In this document: in pieces, positions 42,250 to 52,015 of the stretch
How the letters are laid out: every line of letters begins with the position of its first letter
How positions within the stretch are numbered: the first letter of the stretch is position 1
Program-made: the position numbers and the translations under genes
Notes under the pieces: generated by a model
Databases searched by the model: none
What the model saw: the letters and a program-made list of their open reading frames with translations, nothing else
Told to the model about the DNA's origin: nothing
NCBI RefSeq assembly: GCF_030316825.1
Contig: NZ_JASZYU010000003.1
Coordinates: forward strand, 1 to 64,000
Reading direction: 5' to 3'
Origin: Variovorax fucosicus
Lineage (GTDB): Bacteria; Pseudomonadota; Gammaproteobacteria; Burkholderiales; Burkholderiaceae_C
DNA: 64,000 nucleotides

Positions 42250-43590
42250 TCAGTGCGCTGCTTCCAGGCGTCGAGCGGTGGTCTTGATGCCGTCGAAGAT
42301 CGTGCCGGCAAGGTGCTCCGGAAAGCCGGCCGGCAACTGCGCCTGCACGCTCTGCAGCACGCCCGGCAGTTGCGCGATCAATTCGTCGCACAGCGCCTGC
42401 GCATCGCCCAGGCCCGCCAGTTTGGCGACGCCGTCCCAATGCAGGGCCTCGATATCCGCCAGGCCCCAGTGCGCGCTCCTGCTGCGCAAGGCCATCGCGA
42501 GCCTGGCCTTCTGCGGCGCGATCAGGTTGGCGCCCTGGCCGATCACGGGCCAGGCCGACAGCACGTCGTAGAACGGCGTGAGCCGATAGCCACCGCCGCG
42601 CTCCAGAAAGATCGAGAAGTTTTTCGCGTGGCCATCCGTCGCGGCGAGCAGCCAGAACACCATCTGCGCCTTGACGAATGCGCGCTTGTCGGCCGCGGCG
42701 TTGCTGCTGGCGTCCAGCACGCGCAGGATGTCGCGCATGCCGGGCCCGCCATCGGCTTCGTACTTTTGCGAACCCGGCACGCCGAGCGCCTGGCAGAAGT
42801 CTTCCTGCGGCAGCCGGGCGATCCATTCGGCGTCGCTGCCCATGGCTTGCGGCGCCCGGTCGAAGCGCTGCACCACCAGCGCCTTGCGCGCGCCGAAGGT
42901 CGCGATCTCGCAATGCGCCGTGGGCAGGCCGAAGGCGCTCATCACGCGCGAGCAGAGCCATTCGTTCTCGACCGAGTCGCGCATGTCGGCCTGCATGTTG
43001 CCGACCCGGCCGAGGGGCAGCTTGAGGATGTGTGTGGTCGGCGTGGCGTGCAGCGGGCGAAACCAGCGGCCCTCGCGCCGCAGCAGTGCGGTTTTTTCCT
43101 GTGCGCCGGCGATGGCGATGCGGGGTGCATGGCCGTCACGATCGGTGGTCAGCGAGGCATCAATGACGCGCTCGACACCCGCGTCGTCCAGTGGTTCGGC
43201 GTCGATGCGTTCAAAGCCGGTGGGTTGCAGCCCGGGGGGCAACAGCTGGACTGCGCCGACACATTCGTGGCCCAGCGTGCTCAGCAAGTCGAAGGAATCG
43301 GCGCCCGTCATGGCGATCTGGCTCTGCAGCCTGCGCCGCATGTCTTCGCTGTCCGGCAACAGGTTGTCGAAGTAGCTCTGCACGACCTGGCCGGCGTGGG
43401 CAACGTTGCCTTGCGTCAGCGGCAACGAGCGCGACAACGGCGTCGCTTCGGCCGAGCCGGCCCAGGCGTCTGCGTACTGGAAGCGGTGCACGCCTTCGCG
43501 CACAGACCATTCGCCGACAACATTGCCGTTGCTCCAGGCGACCAGTGGTTGCGGATGTCGCGCGCCGCGGCTTTTTTTGGGGGAGCTCAT
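42250..43590 (-). CDS. hipA: HipA-type serine/threonine kinase toxin without a HipB partner
   Basis: A 446-aa protein of normal HipA length and close to E. coli HipA in many blocks. These include AGAQEKTALLR (P-loop, ~161-171), TPTTHILKLPLG, RLPQEDFCQALG, and the active site AATDGHAKNFSIF (D319, N324). In E. coli this toxin phosphorylates glutamyl-tRNA synthetase. The residue before the P-loop that matches the self-phosphorylated Ser150 is alanine here (A159, in RIAIAGAQ). No helix-turn-helix antitoxin gene precedes it; only 54 bases separate it from the divergent aminotransferase. nth follows at four bases. Confidence 0.88.
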   Translation of the reverse strand: MSSPKKSRGARHPQPLVAWSNGNVVGEWSVREGVHRFQYADAWAGSAEATPLSRSLPLTQGNVAHAGQVVQSYFDNLLPDSEDMRRRLQSQIAMTGADSFDLLSTLGHECVGAVQLLPPGLQPTGFERIDAEPLDDAGVERVIDASLTTDRDGHAPRIAIAGAQEKTALLRREGRWFRPLHATPTTHILKLPLGRVGNMQADMRDSVENEWLCSRVMSAFGLPTAHCEIATFGARKALVVQRFDRAPQAMGSDAEWIARLPQEDFCQALGVPGSQKYEADGGPGMRDILRVLDASSNAAADKRAFVKAQMVFWLLAATDGHAKNFSIFLERGGGYRLTPFYDVLSAWPVIGQGANLIAPQKARLAMALRSRSAHWGLADIEALHWDGVAKLAGLGDAQALCDELIAQLPGVLQSVQAQLPAGFPEHLAGTIFDGIKTTARRLEAAH

Positions 43591-43644
43591 GGGCCCGTAT
43601 TCTGCGTTGCCGCTTCATTGGACAATACGGCTCCAGAAAGTGAG

Positions 43645-44838
43645 ATGTCCATGCAATTCGCCTCCCGCCTCGACAACGTCGAAACCTCCGCCATCCGCGA
43701 ACTCTTCAAGCTGCTGGGCACGCCCGGCATCATCAGCTTTGCCGGGGGCTTTCCGGACAGCGCGATGTTCGACGTCGAGGGCCTGAAAGAAGCCAGCAAC
43801 AAGGCGTTGACCGAGGAACCGGGCGGCGCACTGCAGTACGGTGCCACCGAAGGCTACGAGCCGCTGCGCACGCAGCTCAGCGCCTTCATGAAGGGCAAGG
43901 GCGTCGATGTCGAGCCGGGCGGCCTGATCGTCACCACCGGCAGCCAGCAGGCGCTCGACCTGCTGGGCAAGACGCTGATCTCGCCCGGTGACAAGGTCAT
44001 TGTGGAAGGCCCGACCTTCCTTGCGACCATCCAGTGCTTTCGCCTGTACGGCGCGCAACTGATCAGCGCGCCGATCGATGCCAACGGCGTGAAGACCGAC
44101 GAACTCGAAAAACTCATTGCCGAACACAAGCCGAAGTTCGTCTACCTGATCCCGACCTTCGGCAACCCGAGCGGCGCGATGCTGAGCCTGGAGCGCCGCA
44201 AGAAGGTGCTCGAGCTGGCCGTCAAGTACCAGACGCTGGTGGTGGAAGACGATCCCTACGGCGACCTGTACTTCGGCGAGGCGCCGCCGCCATCGATCAT
44301 GGCATTGGCCAAGGACGTGCCGGGCGCGCGCGAGCTGGTCGCGCACTGCGGCTCGCTCAGCAAGGTGCTGAGCCCGGGCCTGCGCATCGGCTGGATGATC
44401 GCGCCGCCCGCGCTGCTGGCCAAGGCCACCATGTGCAAGCAGTTCAGCGATGCGCACACCAGCACCTTCGCGCAGGCGACCGCTGCGCAGTACCTCAAGA
44501 GCGGCCGCATGCCGGCCACGCTGGCCAACGTGCGCAAGGTCTACGGCGAGCGCGCGAAGGCGATGGGCGCGGCGCTCAAGCGCGAGCTCGGCGATGCGAT
44601 TGCGTTCGAGCAACCGGGTGGCGGCCTGTTCTTCTGGGCGCGGCTCACGGGTGCGAACGGCAAGCTGGCCGATGCGAACGTGTTCGCCAAGAAGGCGATC
44701 GAACAGCTCGTGGCCTTCGTGCCCGGCGCGCCGTTCTTCGCCGAGAAGCCCGATGTGTCGACGCTTCGCCTGAGCTTTGCGACGGCCAACGTCGAGAAGA
44801 TCGAAGAGGGCATCGCCCGGCTGGGCAAGGCGCTTTAA
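43645..44838 (+). CDS. PLP-dependent class I/II aminotransferase
   Basis: A 397-aa fold-type I aminotransferase of the LysN/2-aminoadipate type. LISFAGGFPD-like start (IISFAGGFPDSAMF), TTGSQQALDLLGK, PTFGNPSGAMLS, the DDPYGDLYF turn, and the PLP lysine in GSLSKVLSPGLRIGW are visible. Substrate is not certain; relatives accept aromatic or branched-chain amino acids and 2-aminoadipate. Two ATGs (43645, 43651) are possible. Confidence 0.9.
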   Translation: MSMQFASRLDNVETSAIRELFKLLGTPGIISFAGGFPDSAMFDVEGLKEASNKALTEEPGGALQYGATEGYEPLRTQLSAFMKGKGVDVEPGGLIVTTGSQQALDLLGKTLISPGDKVIVEGPTFLATIQCFRLYGAQLISAPIDANGVKTDELEKLIAEHKPKFVYLIPTFGNPSGAMLSLERRKKVLELAVKYQTLVVEDDPYGDLYFGEAPPPSIMALAKDVPGARELVAHCGSLSKVLSPGLRIGWMIAPPALLAKATMCKQFSDAHTSTFAQATAAQYLKSGRMPATLANVRKVYGERAKAMGAALKRELGDAIAFEQPGGGLFFWARLTGANGKLADANVFAKKAIEQLVAFVPGAPFFAEKPDVSTLRLSFATANVEKIEEGIARLGKAL

Positions 44839-45062
44839 GGGGAGCGGTGCAGGCGCGGCGCCGACAGCAGCGCCAGGTTGTCGGCAATCGCGGTATCGAC
44901 GTTGCGATATTTCCCGGTGAGGCGCGACAAGGTCATGATGGTTTGAAGGGCCTTCAGGTCTTTCACGCTTGGCGCGACCTTGATCTGCGCAATCGCGGCA
45001 CTCGTGTTGCCGCCGTTGATGAGCGCCATCACCTTGCCTGCCCAGTCGTTTGCGCGTGCCAT
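44835..45062 (-). CDS. Small conserved protein of unknown function
   Basis: A 75-aa protein, MARANDWAGKVMALINGG at the start and a basic C-terminus; probably all helical, with no membrane span or signal. ATG at 45062 has an AGGTGA ribosome site; a start nine codons earlier is possible but lacks one. It converges with the aminotransferase gene, overlapping by four bases. I know no function. Confidence 0.65.
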   Translation of the reverse strand: MARANDWAGKVMALINGGNTSAAIAQIKVAPSVKDLKALQTIMTLSRLTGKYRNVDTAIADNLALLSAPRLHRSP

Positions 45063-45118
45063 GTATTCACCTGCTTTCCGTTGAAGCATCGACTGTACAC
45101 ACGGCGTTAGGATCGACC

Positions 45119-45454
45119 ATGCGCAAAACCTTTCAACTCCGCCCTGAAGGCAAGAACCCGGACCGCGTGCTCGAAGCGGTCAAACACGAGATCCGCAAGT
45201 ACATCAAGCGTGAGCGCCGGCGCGTGCTGCCCGAAGGCGTGGACTACTGGGACTTCGACTGCAGGTTCGGTACCGCCGAAGAAGCCGCCGCCCCGGTGCA
45301 TCTCAACGAGCTCACCGGACTGATGGATGCGGTAGCGAAGGCTGCCGGCCCGCAGTTCTATGTCGAGATCCTGGCCAAGCACGGGCACCGCAAGGCTCGG
45401 CCCGCAGAGGCCGCTGCCGACCCGCTGCAGGCGGATCCGGGCACGGCTACCTAG
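45119..45454 (+). CDS. DUF6172-family protein
   Basis: A 111-aa protein with MRKTFQLRPEGKNPDRVLEA, the conserved basic run KHEIRKYIKRERRRVLPEGV, and DYWDFDCRFG, which I recognise as the DUF6172 family. No function is known. The basic helix could bind nucleic acid (inference). Its stop overlaps that of the convergent dehydrogenase gene by four bases. Confidence 0.85.
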   Translation: MRKTFQLRPEGKNPDRVLEAVKHEIRKYIKRERRRVLPEGVDYWDFDCRFGTAEEAAAPVHLNELTGLMDAVAKAAGPQFYVEILAKHGHRKARPAEAAADPLQADPGTAT

Positions 45455-46527
45455 GCGGCCTGGAGGCGCGCGCTGGCCAGCGCCAGCCCGTGCCGTGCTT
45501 CCAACGGCTGCAGCGCGGCCGCAATCGAGGGGTGCAGGCGCACCCCGTTCTTTTTCTGCGCCTCGCGCCCCACGAGGCCGGCCTGGCCGGGCAGGCGCAC
45601 CGGCTTCGCGGCGTCGACCGGCGTGTTGCTGCGGCATTGCTGCGCCACGTGGTCCATCTGGCGCAGGAAGGCTGCCTTGCCGCCGAACGCGTTCAGGTCG
45701 TGCAGCGTGATGTAGACGGTGGCGCCCCAGCCCTCGGGCGGATCGGCGCGGCCGTGGCCGGCGAGGCCGCCGGTCAGCGTGTCGACCAGCAGCGCCATGC
45801 CGTAGCCCTTGTGGCCGTGGCTGCGGCCACCGACCGGCAGCAACGTGCCGGGCGGCTGGTCGAACAGCACCTGAGGGTTGTTGCTGGGCCGGCCTTTCGC
45901 ATCGATGAGCCACTCTTCGGCAAAGGTTTCGCCGGCCGCGCGCTTGCGGTTGCTCATGCCGTTGGTGGTGATGGAGGCCGAGATGTCGACCAGCACGCCG
46001 CCCTCGCTGAGCGGAAAGCCCATGGCCAGCGGGTTCGGCGTGAACACCGCCTGCGTGCCGCCGAACGGTGCGACGCTGGCCGTGTTGGGGTCAGAGCAGG
46101 CCAGCAGCATCAGCATGTCTTCCTGCAGCGCCCGAAGCATGTAGACCGCCAGGCAGGCGATGTGGTGGCTGCGGCGGATGACGAGCGCGGCGGTGCCCAG
46201 TTGGCGCGCACGCGGAATGAGCATGTCCATGCCCTGTTCGATGAGCCAGGGCCCGGGCAGGCGCATGCCGTCCCAGAGCACGGCAGCAGGCCGATCGGAC
46301 AGCACCGCGGGCGCGCCGTCGCGCGTCATGCCGCCCGATTCGAGTTCCTTCACATAGCCGGCCAGCAGCGCGAGGCCATGGGTGTCGTGGCCCAGCAGGT
46401 CGCCTTCGACCAGCGTGCGGGCGACGGCACCGGCCATCGATGCGGCGAGGCCGGCCTTCTGCAGCAGCGCCTCGGCATAGTCGATCAGCGCATCGGGGCG
46501 GTAGAGCACAGCGGCTTCTTCGGTCAT
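45451..46527 (-). CDS. Ldh-family (malate/lactate/ureidoglycolate type) dehydrogenase
   Basis: A 358-aa NAD(P)-dependent 2-hydroxyacid oxidoreductase of the malate/L-lactate dehydrogenase family. GHDTHGLALLAGYV, VIRRSHHIACLAVY, FTPNPLAMGFP and GHKGYGMALLVDTLTGGL are family motifs. Substrate cannot be told apart among malate, lactate, sulfolactate and others. ATG 46527 overlaps the serB stop by four bases, so it is in the mfd-serB transcription unit. Confidence 0.88.
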   Translation of the reverse strand: MTEEAAVLYRPDALIDYAEALLQKAGLAASMAGAVARTLVEGDLLGHDTHGLALLAGYVKELESGGMTRDGAPAVLSDRPAAVLWDGMRLPGPWLIEQGMDMLIPRARQLGTAALVIRRSHHIACLAVYMLRALQEDMLMLLACSDPNTASVAPFGGTQAVFTPNPLAMGFPLSEGGVLVDISASITTNGMSNRKRAAGETFAEEWLIDAKGRPSNNPQVLFDQPPGTLLPVGGRSHGHKGYGMALLVDTLTGGLAGHGRADPPEGWGATVYITLHDLNAFGGKAAFLRQMDHVAQQCRSNTPVDAAKPVRLPGQAGLVGREAQKKNGVRLHPSIAAALQPLEARHGLALASARLQAA

Positions 46528-47234
46528 CGCACGATCTCCAGCAGGCGGTCGAGGCCGCCTTCGTTGATGGCCACCATGGCCTGTTCGCGCACCTTCGGCT
46601 TGGCGTGATAGGCGACCGAGAGGCCGGCTTCGGCCATCATCGGCAGGTCGTTGGCGCCGTCGCCCACGGCAATGGTCTCGGCCGGCGATATGCCGAGCAG
46701 CGAAGCCACTTCGAGCAGGGTGCGGCGCTTTTCGGCGCCGTCGCAGATGTCGCCCCACGACTGCACGACAACGCGGCCGGTGAGTTTTTCATCAGCCTCG
46801 TCGAGCAGGTTGGAGCGTGCGAAGTCGATGCCCAGGCGTTCCTTCACGCGATTGGCAAAGAAAGTGAAGCCGCCCGACACCAGCAGCACCTTGAGTCCGG
46901 CCGCCTTGCAGGCCGCGACCAGTTCGGCCGCGCCGGGGTTCAGGCGCAGGCGTTCGTCGTACACCTGCTGCAGCGACGCGACCGGCACGCCTTCGAGCAG
47001 CGCGACACGCCGGCGCAGGCTTTCCTTGAAATCCTTGATCTCGCCGCGCATCGTGGCCTCGGTGATGGCCGCCACCTCGGCCTTCTTGCCGACCGCATCG
47101 GCGATCTCGTCGATGCATTCGATGTTGATCAGCGTCGAGTCCATGTCGAATGCGATCAGCTTGAAGTCGGCGAGTTTCAGCGGCGGGGTGAAGCGCTGGA
47201 CGACCAGGCCGGGTGCGAATTCAGAGGGGCTCAT
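46524..47234 (-). CDS. serB: Phosphoserine phosphatase
   Basis: Last step of serine synthesis. A 236-aa HAD enzyme with FDMDSTLINIECIDE (nucleophile DxD), LLVSGGFTFFANRV and VGDGANDLPMMAEAG. No ACT domain is attached. ATGA overlap with mfd upstream. Confidence 0.94.
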   Translation of the reverse strand: MSPSEFAPGLVVQRFTPPLKLADFKLIAFDMDSTLINIECIDEIADAVGKKAEVAAITEATMRGEIKDFKESLRRRVALLEGVPVASLQQVYDERLRLNPGAAELVAACKAAGLKVLLVSGGFTFFANRVKERLGIDFARSNLLDEADEKLTGRVVVQSWGDICDGAEKRRTLLEVASLLGISPAETIAVGDGANDLPMMAEAGLSVAYHAKPKVREQAMVAINEGGLDRLLEIVR

Positions 47235-50200
47235 GCGGGCATCGGTTCCTGTACTTTGGGTTGGCCCAGGCTGCGCAGCACGTCGCGCACCATCTGTGCC
47301 CGGTCTTTGGGTTCTTTCAGTTCGCGCTCGATGCGCAGCTTCTCGTTGCCGGCCAGCTTGATGTGCTTGTTCTTCTGGATCAGGCTGATGATGTTCATCG
47401 CGTCGATCGGCGGATCCTTCCTGAAGGTGATGTGGATCACGCCCGGTGCCGCATCGACCTTGACCACGCCATAGGGCCGCGCCAGCACGCGCAGGCGGTG
47501 CACGTCGATCAGCGTTTGCGCCTGCGGCGGCAGCTTGCCGAAGCGATCGACGATCTCTTCGAGCAGGATGTCGATCTGGTCGGGCGTCTTCGCGGTTGCG
47601 AGTTTCTTGTAGAACGACAGGCGCAGGTGCACGTCGCCGCAGTAGTCGTCGGGCAGCAGGGCGGGTGCGTGCAGGTTGATCTCGGTCGTCGCGCTGAGCG
47701 GCGAGAGCAGGTCGGGCTCCTGCCCGGCCTTGAGCGCGCGCACCGCCTCGCCCAGCATCTCGTTGTAGAGCTGGAAGCCGATCTCCATCATGTTGCCGCT
47801 CTGGCTTTCGCCGAGCACCTCACCGGTGCCGCGGATCTCGAGGTCGTGCATCGCGAGGTAGAAGCCCGAACCGAGTTCTTCCATCTGCTGGATTGCTTCG
47901 AGCCGCTGCGAGGCGTGCTTGGTCAGGCCTTCGATGTCCGGCACCATCAGGTAGGCATAGGCCTGGTGATGGCTGCGGCCGACCCGGCCACGCAGCTGGT
48001 GCAGCTGCGCCAGGCCAAACTTGTCGGCGCGGCTCATCACGATGGTGTTGGCGGTCGGCACGTCGATGCCGGTCTCGATGATGGTCGAGCACAGGAGGAT
48101 GTTGTAGCGCTGCGCGACGAAGTCGCGCATCACGCGCTCCAGCTCGCGCTCGGGCATCTGGCCGTGCGCCACCGCGATGCGCGCCTCGGGCAGGATCTCT
48201 TCGAGCTTCTGGCGCCGGTTCTGGATGGTCTCGACCTCGTTGTGCAGGAAGTAGACCTGTCCACCGCGCTTCAGCTCGCGCAGCACGGCCTCGCGGATCA
48301 CGCCGTTGCCCTCGGTGCGCACGAAGGTCTTGATGGCGAGGCGACGCTGCGGCGCGGTCGCGATCACGCTCAGGTCGCGCAGGCCTTCGAGCGCCATGCC
48401 CAGCGTGCGCGGAATCGGCGTGGCGGTGAGCGTGAGCACGTCAACCTCGGCGCGCATCGCCTTCATCGCCTCCTTGTGGCGCACGCCGAAACGGTGCTCT
48501 TCGTCGATGATCAGCAAGCCGAGGTTCTTGAACCGGATCGACGGCGAAAGCAGCTTGTGCGTGCCGACCACGATGTCGATGGTGCCGTCGTCCAGCCCCT
48601 TCGCCGCCGCGGTGATCTCCTTGGCCGAGCGGAAGCGGCTCATCTCGGCGATCTTCACCGGCCACTTGCCGAAGCGGTCGACCAGCGTCTGGTAGTGCTG
48701 CTCGGCCAGCAGCGTGGTCGGCGCGAGGAACGCGACCTGCTTGCCGCCGGTCACGGCGATGAAGGCGGCGCGCAATGCGACTTCGGTTTTGCCGAAGCCC
48801 ACGTCGCCGCACACCAGCCGGTCCATCGGCTGCGGCGAGATCATGTCCTGGATCACGGCATGGATGGCGGCCTTCTGGTCGGCCGTCTCCTCGAAGCCGA
48901 AGTCGTTGGCGAAGGTCTCGTAGTCGTGCGGCGAGTAGCGGAAGGCATGGCCTTCGCGCGCCGCGCGGCGCGCGTAGATGTTGAGCAGCTCGGCGGCCGA
49001 ATCGCGCACTTGCTCGGCAGCCTTGCGCTTGGCCTTTTCCCACTGGCCGGAGCCGAGCTTGTGCAGCGGCGCCTCGTCGGCACTCACGCCGGTGTAGCGG
49101 CTCACCAGGTGGAGCTGGCTTACCGGCACGTAGAGCGTGGCCTTGTCGGCGTATTCGAGGTGCAGCATTTCCTGCAGCACGGGCGTGCCATCGGGGTTCT
49201 TGCCCTGGCCCAGATCCATGTTGATCAGGCCACGGTAGCGGCCGATGCCGTGCGCGGAGTGCACCACGGGGTCGCCGATGTTGAGCTCGCTCAAGTCCTT
49301 GATCAGCGCCTCGACGTCGCTGACCTGTTCCTGCTTCTTGTTGCGGCGCCGCGTGGTGGGCGCACTTGCGAACAGCTCGGTTTCGGTGACCAGGTCGATG
49401 CCGCCTTCGAGCCAGGCGAAGCCCGAGGCCAGCGCCGCGGTGGCGATGCCGATGCGTTCGCTGCCATCGGCTTCGAACTCGGCCAGCGAATCGAAGGCCG
49501 GCGGGCTGACACCGCTCGCGCGCAGGAAGTCGAGCAGGCTCTCGCGCCGCCCGGCGCTTTCGGCCAGCAGCAGCACGCGCTGCTGGGTGTTGCGCAGGTG
49601 GTCCTTCAGCCGGGTCAGCGGGTCTTCGGCGCCGCGCACCACGGCCATCGGCGGCAGCACGTCGAATTCGGCGAAGGGTGCAGCTTCGGCAGTGGCGCCG
49701 CGCAGCGCGAGCTGGGCATGCGGTTTGGCGCAGGCATAGAACTGCTCCGCATTGAGGAACAGTGCCTCGGGCGGCAGCGCCGGCCGCTCGGGGTCGCCCT
49801 GCACCAGCCGGTAGCGTTCGCGCGTGTCCTGCCAGAAATGCCGGAACGCGGGTTCCAGGTCGCCGTGCAGCACCACCGTGGCGTCGGTGCCGAGGTAGTC
49901 GAACACTGTGGCCGTTTCTTCGAAGAACAGCGGCAGGTAGTACTCGATGCCGGCGGTGGCGACACCGTTGCCCATGTCCTTGTAGATGCGGCTCTTGGTC
50001 GGGTCGCCCTCGAGCAGTTCGCGCCAGCGGCCGCGGAAACGGGCGCGCGCGTCGTCGTCCATCGGAAACTCGCGGCCCGGCAGCAGGCGCACTTCGGGCA
50101 CCGGGTACAGGCTGCGCTGGGTGTCGGGGTCGAAGGTGCGGATCGAATCGATCTCGTCGTCGAACAGGTCGACGCGAAACGGCTGGGTCGAACCCATCGG

Positions 50201-50713
50201 AAACAGGTCGATCAGGCCGCCGCGCACCGCGTACTCGCCCGGGCTCACCACCTGCGTGACATGGCTGTAGCCGGCCAGCGTGAGCTGGGCCTTGAGCTTC
50301 GATTCCTGCAGCTTCTGCCGGGTCTTGAAGTGGAAGGTGTAGCCGGCCAGGAAGGCGGGCGGCGCGAGCCGGTAGAGCGCGGTCGTGGCCGGCACCAGCA
50401 CCAGGTCTGCATCGTGCTGGCTGATACGCCACAGCGTGGCGAGGCGCTCGCTGATCAAGTCCTGGTGCGGCGAGAAGCTGTCGTAGGGCAGCGTCTCCCA
50501 GTCGGGAAACAGCGCGCAGCGCAGCCCGGGCGCGAAGAAGGTCAGCTCGTCGAGCAGCCGTTGCGCGTCGTTGGCATCGGCGGTGAACACCGCCACTGCG
50601 CGGCCAGCGAGCTTTTCGCGTTCGGCCAGGCGGGCCAGCAGCAGGGCATCGGCGGAAGAGGGCGGCCGCGGCAGCGTGAATCGTTTGCCGGCGACGAGGG
50701 GAGGGAGAACCAT
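47231..50713 (-). CDS. mfd: Transcription-repair coupling factor
   Basis: Removes stalled RNA polymerase and recruits UvrA. A 1160-aa SF2 translocase. An N-terminal UvrB-like region is followed by an RNA polymerase interaction segment ([19 protein letters not shown]), Walker [17 protein letters not shown], the DEEHRFG box, and [32 protein letters not shown] and a C-terminal TRCF domain follow. ATG 50713; upstream in-frame sequence lies antisense to ispD and is not coding. Confidence 0.96.
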   Translation of the reverse strand: MVLPPLVAGKRFTLPRPPSSADALLLARLAEREKLAGRAVAVFTADANDAQRLLDELTFFAPGLRCALFPDWETLPYDSFSPHQDLISERLATLWRISQHDADLVLVPATTALYRLAPPAFLAGYTFHFKTRQKLQESKLKAQLTLAGYSHVTQVVSPGEYAVRGGLIDLFPMGSTQPFRVDLFDDEIDSIRTFDPDTQRSLYPVPEVRLLPGREFPMDDDARARFRGRWRELLEGDPTKSRIYKDMGNGVATAGIEYYLPLFFEETATVFDYLGTDATVVLHGDLEPAFRHFWQDTRERYRLVQGDPERPALPPEALFLNAEQFYACAKPHAQLALRGATAEAAPFAEFDVLPPMAVVRGAEDPLTRLKDHLRNTQQRVLLLAESAGRRESLLDFLRASGVSPPAFDSLAEFEADGSERIGIATAALASGFAWLEGGIDLVTETELFASAPTTRRRNKKQEQVSDVEALIKDLSELNIGDPVVHSAHGIGRYRGLINMDLGQGKNPDGTPVLQEMLHLEYADKATLYVPVSQLHLVSRYTGVSADEAPLHKLGSGQWEKAKRKAAEQVRDSAAELLNIYARRAAREGHAFRYSPHDYETFANDFGFEETADQKAAIHAVIQDMISPQPMDRLVCGDVGFGKTEVALRAAFIAVTGGKQVAFLAPTTLLAEQHYQTLVDRFGKWPVKIAEMSRFRSAKEITAAAKGLDDGTIDIVVGTHKLLSPSIRFKNLGLLIIDEEHRFGVRHKEAMKAMRAEVDVLTLTATPIPRTLGMALEGLRDLSVIATAPQRRLAIKTFVRTEGNGVIREAVLRELKRGGQVYFLHNEVETIQNRRQKLEEILPEARIAVAHGQMPERELERVMRDFVAQRYNILLCSTIIETGIDVPTANTIVMSRADKFGLAQLHQLRGRVGRSHHQAYAYLMVPDIEGLTKHASQRLEAIQQMEELGSGFYLAMHDLEIRGTGEVLGESQSGNMMEIGFQLYNEMLGEAVRALKAGQEPDLLSPLSATTEINLHAPALLPDDYCGDVHLRLSFYKKLATAKTPDQIDILLEEIVDRFGKLPPQAQTLIDVHRLRVLARPYGVVKVDAAPGVIHITFRKDPPIDAMNIISLIQKNKHIKLAGNEKLRIERELKEPKDRAQMVRDVLRSLGQPKVQEPMPA

Positions 50714-50806
50714 GGCTTTGTGCAGACAATGCAGAACACCCCGCGCCGGCTGGCGAGGGGTGTGCAAGGCCAATTCTAGAATGGCGCCCCATTCGCCGCT
50801 TCGTCC

Positions 50807-51520
50807 ATGCCTCAATCCCGTGCCCGCCTGTTTGTCGTGATTCCCTGTGCGGGCTCCGGCAGCCGTGCGGGCAGCCGCGAGCCGAAGCAATACCGGCCGA
50901 TCGCCGGCCTGGCGATGGTGGCGCACACGGTCGCGGTGTTTCGCGCGCTGGCCGGCCAGCTTGCCGGCCTGACGCTGGTGGTGTCCCCCGGCGACCAAGC
51001 GGTGCACGCCGCCTTGCCCGACTTTCCGCGCGTCGGCGAGCGACTGCTGCCCGAGGGTGGCGCCACGCGGGCCGCGACGGTGCTGGCCGGCTTGCGCGCG
51101 TTGCGCGCCGAGGGCGCCGCGGATACCGACTGGGCACTGGTGCACGATGCGGCGCGCTGCCTGGTCACGCCGGAGCAGGTCGAGGCGCTGATCGCCGCCT
51201 GCGAGCACGATGCCGTGGGCGGGCTGCTTGCGCACCGGCTTGCCGACACGCTCAAGTCCGCAGGCCCGGACGGCCGTGTGGCCGCAACGCTCGATCGCGG
51301 CGACAAATGGCTGGCCCAGACGCCGCAGATGTTTCGCATCGGCGCGCTGATCGACGCGCTGGAACGCGCCGGCGAGGGCGTGACCGACGAGGCCGGCGCG
51401 ATCGAGGCGATCGGCCTGGCACCGCTGCTGGTGCCGGGCAGCGCACAGAACTTCAAACTCACCTACCCGGAAGACTTCGCGCTGGCGGAGGCCGTGCTGA
51501 AGGGGCGCACCGCACCATGA
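50807..51520 (+). CDS. ispD: 2-C-methyl-D-erythritol 4-phosphate cytidylyltransferase
   Basis: Third step of the MEP isoprenoid route. A 237-aa protein with [20 protein letters not shown] (CTP site), [12 protein letters not shown] and the C-terminal [14 protein letters not shown]. Divergent from mfd and overlapping ispF by four bases. Confidence 0.95.
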   Translation: MPQSRARLFVVIPCAGSGSRAGSREPKQYRPIAGLAMVAHTVAVFRALAGQLAGLTLVVSPGDQAVHAALPDFPRVGERLLPEGGATRAATVLAGLRALRAEGAADTDWALVHDAARCLVTPEQVEALIAACEHDAVGGLLAHRLADTLKSAGPDGRVAATLDRGDKWLAQTPQMFRIGALIDALERAGEGVTDEAGAIEAIGLAPLLVPGSAQNFKLTYPEDFALAEAVLKGRTAP

Positions 51521-52005
51521 CCACAGGTTTTCCATTCCGCATCGGCGAGGGCTGGGACGTGCACCAGCTCGTGGCCGGCCGCAAGCTGATCCTCGGCGGC
51601 GTCGAGATTCCGCACGTGACCGGCCTGCTCGGCCATTCCGACGCCGATGTGCTGCTGCACGCGATCACCGATGCGCTGCTCGGGGCGGCGGCGCTGGGCG
51701 ACATCGGCCGGCACTTTCCCGACACGGATCCCGAATTCCGCGGCGCCGACTCGATCGTGTTGCTGGCGGAGGCTGCGCGCCGCGTTCGCGCACAGGGCTG
51801 GCAGATCGGCAATGTCGACAGCACCGTGATCGCGCAGGCGCCGAAGCTCGCGCCTCATATCGCGGCCATGTGCGCGCGCATTGCAGAGGCGTTGCGCATC
51901 GAGCCGGGCCAGGTCAATGTGAAGGCCAAGACCGCCGAGAAGCTCGGGCCGGTCGGCGAGGGTCGGGCGATGGAAGCACGCGCCGCCGTGCTGCTGTTCC
52001 GCTAG
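51517..52005 (+). CDS. ispF: 2-C-methyl-D-erythritol 2,4-cyclodiphosphate synthase
   Basis: Cyclises the MEP intermediate. A 162-aa protein with [10 protein letters not shown] (metal Asp and His), [31 protein letters not shown] and [14 protein letters not shown]. Translationally coupled with ispD. Confidence 0.96.
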   Translation: MTTGFPFRIGEGWDVHQLVAGRKLILGGVEIPHVTGLLGHSDADVLLHAITDALLGAAALGDIGRHFPDTDPEFRGADSIVLLAEAARRVRAQGWQIGNVDSTVIAQAPKLAPHIAAMCARIAEALRIEPGQVNVKAKTAEKLGPVGEGRAMEARAAVLLFR

Positions 52006-52015
52006 CGGCCTGCTG

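Noticed and set aside
47213..50779. A 1188-codon open frame antisense to mfd
   Set aside because: It mirrors a high-GC gene whose codon bias leaves the opposite strand free of stops; the translation is Arg/His/Leu-rich without motifs, and mfd is certain.
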